Shown: positions 51,877-54,406 of the stretch, one piece after another
How positions within the stretch are numbered: the first letter of the stretch is position 1
Layout of the letters: every line of letters starts with the position of its first letter
NCBI GenBank assembly: GCA_023436395.1
Contig: JAEZJJ010000003.1
Location: 1 to 54,406, forward strand
From: Bacillota bacterium
Lineage (GTDB): Bacteria; Bacillota; Clostridia; Lachnospirales; Cellulosilyticaceae
DNA: 54,406 nucleotides
Direction: 5' to 3'
Notes under the pieces: generated by a model
Database searches by the model: none
Seen by the model: only the letters and a program-made list of their open reading frames with translations
Told to the model about the DNA's origin: nothing
Made by a program: the position numbers and the translations under genes

Positions 51877-52737
51877 ATGGAGAGTCTTGAACTTAGAATA
51901 TTCAATGAGGTTGCTCATTCTAAATCAATTTCAAAAGCGGCTGAAAATATGGGTTATGTTCAATCAAATATTACAACACACATAAAAAAACTAGAAAATG
52001 AATTAAATACTTCTCTATTTCTAAGGCATAACAAAGGCGTTACTTTAACCGAAGATGGTGAAAAATTGCTGGAGAAATCGGAACATATCATATCATTGTT
52101 GGATAATACGGTGAAATCATTTTATAGAACCTCAAAATCTATCAAAATTGGTACAACACAGACGATAGCAGGCTATGTGCTACCCCAATACTTAATAGAA
52201 TACCAAAACAATTATCCAAATAGTTCAGTATCTGTTGTTACATCAAATCATTCAGAGATGGAAAAACAATTAATGAAAGAAGAATTAGACTGTATTCTTA
52301 CAAATAGTTTACATGTATTTTCAAATGCAAAAAAAATTCTTCAAATTAAAGAAACACTACTACTTATTACTCCAAATTCCTGCAAATCCATTGACGATAT
52401 CTGCAATTTCCCTGTAATTGTTAATCACATAGAATCCTGCCCTTATAGGGCCACATTATTGGAGTGGCTCTTATTAAATCATGCTACACTTCCTAATATA
52501 ATTGAATTGGATACAGTAGAAGCAATTATCAATACTGTATCCATGAATGGAGGCATATCTTTACTTCCACAAAATACGATATTAGATAATAATAAAATTA
52601 ACAAATTTTATATTCAAGATTTGCAGACTACTTTCATTTCTATGTGGATTCCTAAAAACAAAGCTGCATCAGAATATCTTTCATTAAAAAATAATATAGA
52701 AAAAGCCATTATTACAGGATTTGAAAAAGGCAGATAA
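51877..52737 (+). CDS. LysR-family transcriptional regulator
   Basis: 286 aa from ATG 51877 (MESLELRIFNEV), with GGGAGGAAAGG upstream. The winged HTH (KSISKAAENMGYVQSNITTHIKKLENEL) is followed by the two-lobed periplasmic-binding-like effector domain (KIGTTQTIAGYVLPQYL... MNGGISLLPQN). Full length. Presumably regulates the divergent DUF4865 gene and itself. Confidence 0.9.
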   Translation: MESLELRIFNEVAHSKSISKAAENMGYVQSNITTHIKKLENELNTSLFLRHNKGVTLTEDGEKLLEKSEHIISLLDNTVKSFYRTSKSIKIGTTQTIAGYVLPQYLIEYQNNYPNSSVSVVTSNHSEMEKQLMKEELDCILTNSLHVFSNAKKILQIKETLLLITPNSCKSIDDICNFPVIVNHIESCPYRATLLEWLLLNHATLPNIIELDTVEAIINTVSMNGGISLLPQNTILDNNKINKFYIQDLQTTFISMWIPKNKAASEYLSLKNNIEKAIITGFEKGR

Positions 52738-52741
52738 TCTT

Positions 52742-52763
52742 GTACCGACCCCAAAAGTTAGAC
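52742..52763. mobile_element. IS3-type terminal-repeat-like sequence
   Basis: TGTACCGACCCCAAAAGTTA followed by GAC, three bases after the LysR stop region. It has the form of IS3-family ends (TG...GACCCCAA..AGTTAGA) and shares the core ACCCC..A.AAGTTAGA with the hairpins at 8855 and 20145. No transposase is attached. Confidence 0.5.
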
Positions 52764-52766
52764 TTT

Positions 52767-52796
52767 ATAGCATAGTGGTTTTGACCACTATGCTAT
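52767..52796 (+). terminator. Terminator of the LysR gene
   Basis: A perfect 13-bp hairpin (ATAGCATAGTGGT and its complement) with a 4-nt loop, followed by TTCTTT. Confidence 0.6.
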
Positions 52797-52826
52797 TTCT
52801 TTATGCAACTAAGAGACTGAGTCTAT

Positions 52827-52897
52827 ATTGGACTGCGGCGCTTTTTTGATACATCTATAATATGGATATAATTTCATTATATTCTAACTATTTAATC
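52827..52897 (-). repeat. Leader repeat, copy 2 (decayed, gene missing)
   Basis: About 70 bp, ~90% identical to the leader of the RCC1/SLH gene at 26260-26331 but inverted. No ribosome site or coding region follows on the minus strand. The similarity stops exactly where the IS66 end begins (52898). Confidence 0.7.
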
Positions 52898-53184
52898 GTA
52901 AGCGATTAATCTTAGGGTAGATTCTTTTAGAGCTTTAAACTTTTTATAATTGTTATTAACAAGTACGAGCATTTTCCTCTTCAATCATTGCGAGATGCGA
53001 GCATTTTACTACTCAAATGGAGGTAACAATTATGAGAGCAAAACATCGGACAAGAGAAGAACAAATGAAGTTAATAATGGCATGTCGTACAAGTGGTTTG
53101 TCCGATTATCAGTGGTGTGAGCAGAATGGCATCAACAAATCATCTTTTATGCGTAAGTCAGTTTATCTTCATATTGACAAATAG
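52898..53184 (+). mobile_element. IS66-family left end with truncated tnpA
   Basis: GTAAGCG at 52898, the usual IS66 terminus, is followed by a ~130-bp leader. At 53032-53184 is a 50-codon frame starting MRAKHRTREEQMKLIMACRT and SGLSDYQWCEQNGINKSSF, the N-terminus of the IS66 accessory protein TnpA. The reading then departs from the family (MRKSVYLHIDK) and stops. GGAGG precedes the ATG. TnpB and TnpC are absent; the element is a remnant. Confidence 0.7.
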
Positions 53185-53239
53185 TGTACCCCCTACCTTT
53201 TAGGAACATATAATTTGCCTCTAATTACCCCTAAAAACA

Positions 53240-53279
53240 CATCAAGGCCTAGAACGAAAAATCGCTCTAAGCCTTGATG
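53240..53279 (-). terminator. Terminator behind the rlmD-like tails
   Basis: CATCAAGGC/GCCTTGATG (9 bp) with inner TAGA/TCTA and CGA/TCG pairs; on the minus strand it is followed by TGTTTTTAG. Confidence 0.7.
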
Positions 53280-53289
53280 GTTCTATGTT

Positions 53290-53325
53290 TTATCTACTCA
53301 GCTTCACTACTGTCTCAACTGTGTG
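53290..53325 (-). pseudogene. rlmD-like 3' tail, copy 2
   Basis: Minus-strand codons HTVETVVKLSR and stop. The VETVV ending is typical of RlmD/RumA 23S rRNA uracil-C5-methyltransferases. It is directly followed by a terminator, as at a gene's real 3' end, but has no upstream coding sequence. Confidence 0.45.
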
Positions 53326-53341
53326 TTAATGTTGTAAGGAA

Positions 53342-53401
53342 TTATTTTTCCTTACTCAATTTAACAACTGTTTCCACGTGCCTTTGGACAAAGTGAGGAA
53401 A
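53342..53401 (-). pseudogene. rlmD-like 3' tail, copy 1
   Basis: Minus-strand codons FPHFVQRHVETVVKLSKEK and stop, again the RlmD-type C-terminus (FPHT-HVETVV). It lies 16 bp upstream of copy 2. Two tandem tails suggest a duplicated attachment-like site or successive insertions at the 3' end of such a gene. Further upstream (53402-53683) no gene is seen; the stretch has an odd GC-rich ACCCCCGGGGT (53426-53436) and the repeat copy at 53512-53584. Confidence 0.45.
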
Positions 53402-53511
53402 TTATTTGGCGTTAATAGTAGGAATATACCCCCGGGGTGCATTAAACTCCCTATTTAATAATAAAAAATCCATCAACAAAATGATATTAATCTATATTTA
53501 TCTCTAAGTCA

Positions 53512-53584
53512 TCTTTATACATAAGGAATAATTATAAGACATGCCTTGTAAAAGGAGAGGATTTGAGATAAAAAAGTACCAATT
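53512..53584. repeat. Intergenic repeat pair, copy 2
   Basis: Resembles 50101-50171 in the same orientation; moderate similarity over about 70 bp. It is in the gene-free stretch before the hypothetical gene at 53684. Confidence 0.45.
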
Positions 53585-53683
53585 TAAAATTTTTGCTAAA
53601 ATAACTTTTAGAAGTTAATGTTTATAAAATTTTAAATTAATTTAAAAGTTATTCCTTTACACTATCATAATTGTTCTACCACA

Positions 53684-54226
53684 TTACCTAATATCTTCCT
53701 TATTAGGAATATCTGTTGGTAAAGTGATGGTACTATACCGCCCCGCGTAAAAGTAAAAGTACCAATCCTTAGTTATTTCATACGGTTCAGAGAGTGAATC
53801 TATTTGTAAACCATTATATATAATACCAGTTTCATAGTGTGAACCAGACTCTTTTACAAATTTAACCAATATCTTATTGAGATTCACCGAATCAGTACAG
53901 GACTGTATAGCTTCAAATTTAAATTCTTCTAATATTTTTTTACCCTTATTAAGCAAATCTGGATTATTTGATAAATTTTCTGAAACAAATTTTCTTCTAT
54001 AGGTTGTATATGGTGGGAGTTTAGCATACTCTATTGCTACTTCATTAAATAATGCTTCATTTTCTTTAAATATTATTTCCATATCATTTTTCATTTTTAA
54101 AGCATGAGCAGGTTTTAGTCTATAATTCCATGGCATAGAAATATTTGTGTATATATCTATAATTATCAATAAAATAGGAGTAACTAATATAATTCCTATT
54201 ATACACAAAATAATTCTGCTTTTCAT
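53684..54226 (-). CDS. Hypothetical protein with N-terminal membrane anchor
   Basis: 180 aa from ATG 54226 (the second of two adjacent ATGs; GAGGGAG is 5 bp before it). One hydrophobic segment at about residues 4-27; the remainder is hydrophilic and probably extracytoplasmic. It has no recognisable family and is flanked by mobile-element debris on both sides. Confidence 0.6.
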   Translation of the reverse strand: MKSRIILCIIGIILVTPILLIIIDIYTNISMPWNYRLKPAHALKMKNDMEIIFKENEALFNEVAIEYAKLPPYTTYRRKFVSENLSNNPDLLNKGKKILEEFKFEAIQSCTDSVNLNKILVKFVKESGSHYETGIIYNGLQIDSLSEPYEITKDWYFYFYAGRYSTITLPTDIPNKEDIR

Positions 54227-54371
54227 CATCTCTCCCTCTCTTTATTCTAGAGCTTACTCAATAAATAGCTGAGGACAACGTGGAGTTAGAATATAAATAG
54301 CACAAGATAAATTGAGAAAGTTCCTTATTAGTATTACAATAATAATCATATTAAGCAAAGGGGACTTTATC

Positions 54372-54406
54372 ATGGCAAAAGCACATAATAAAGAATTTAA
54401 GGAAAA
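54372..54406 (+). CDS. IS3-type transposase OrfA, N-terminal fragment at the window edge
   Basis: ATG 54372 after GGGGAC begins MAKAHNKEFKE, the usual opening of IS3/IS911 OrfA proteins (MAK..(D/N)KEFK). Only 11 codons are inside the window, so this is a tentative call. Confidence 0.5.
   Translation, partial: MAKAHNKEFKE

Noticed and set aside
53426..53436. GC-rich ACCCCCGGGGT as an attachment or origin site
   Set aside because: A striking base-composition change, but no repeat, hairpin context or second copy supports a function.
1..54406. CRISPR array, rRNA or complete tRNA genes
   Set aside because: No regularly spaced short repeats, rRNA blocks or complete cloverleaf-forming sequences were seen.

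Overview
The window is AT-rich DNA from a low-GC Gram-positive anaerobe, most likely a cellulolytic member of the Clostridia (Lachnospiraceae, Cellulosilyticum-like). That genus-level idea is inference. It rests on pyruvate formate-lyase, a pyruvate kinase with the Firmicutes C-terminal extension, an S-layer-anchored RCC1 protein, GH9 and GH43 glycosidases, a tandem glycine riboswitch, Bacillus-type LexA boxes, and a miaB-mutS-mutL-miaA-hfq cluster of the clostridial kind.

Region 1 (1-16.9 kb) is core chromosome. It holds the 3' end of pflB, a cysteine desulfurase paired with a TtcA-like thiolase, an HD-GYP protein, pyruvate kinase, a convergent KdpD/KdpE-like two-component pair without kdpFABC, a cytidylate-kinase-like protein, a 48-codon gene hidden on the minus strand, and the miaB-mutS-mutL-miaA-hfq run.

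Region 2 (16.9-30.5 kb) is mixed. It has small hypothetical genes, one N-terminally truncated membrane gene, a cupin, a YnbB-like PLP enzyme, glutamine-dependent NAD synthetase, an ECF sigma/anti-sigma pair, an H-NOX chemoreceptor with the residues of an O2-binding H-NOX, and a large secreted protein (seven RCC1 repeats, two FN3, three SLH).

Region 3 (30.5-37.5 kb) has lexA with its operator, a tyrosine recombinase, a second TtcA-like gene, an amidohydrolase, a short UvrC-like nuclease, plsC, and a tandem glycine riboswitch controlling a UPF0126/TRIC membrane protein.

Region 4 (37.5-48.6 kb) is mostly minus-strand accessory genes: a lipoprotein, a GNAT protein, GH43, a Na/Pi cotransporter, an SOS-controlled Pol IV operon, GH9 and a Cys-rich protein. 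Between 37.5 and 37.95 kb lies a gene-free block with nested helices and a loop-loop complementarity. It looks like a large structured non-coding RNA that I could not assign to a known class.

Region 5 (48.6-54.4 kb) is a graveyard of rearrangements. It holds a LysR stub, a transposase stub, a headless HTH-Panacea antitoxin gene, an IS66 left end, IS3-like ends, a decayed copy of the RCC1 gene leader, two tandem rlmD-like 3' tails, and the start of an IS3-type orfA at the right edge.

Several dispersed intergenic repeats tie the regions together. The clearest is a roughly 95-bp promoter-bearing repeat (TTGAAA-17 bp-TAAAAT plus conserved flanks) in front of five unrelated genes, with a sixth partial copy fused to the transposase stub. 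All calls come from reading the sequence; no database search was run.
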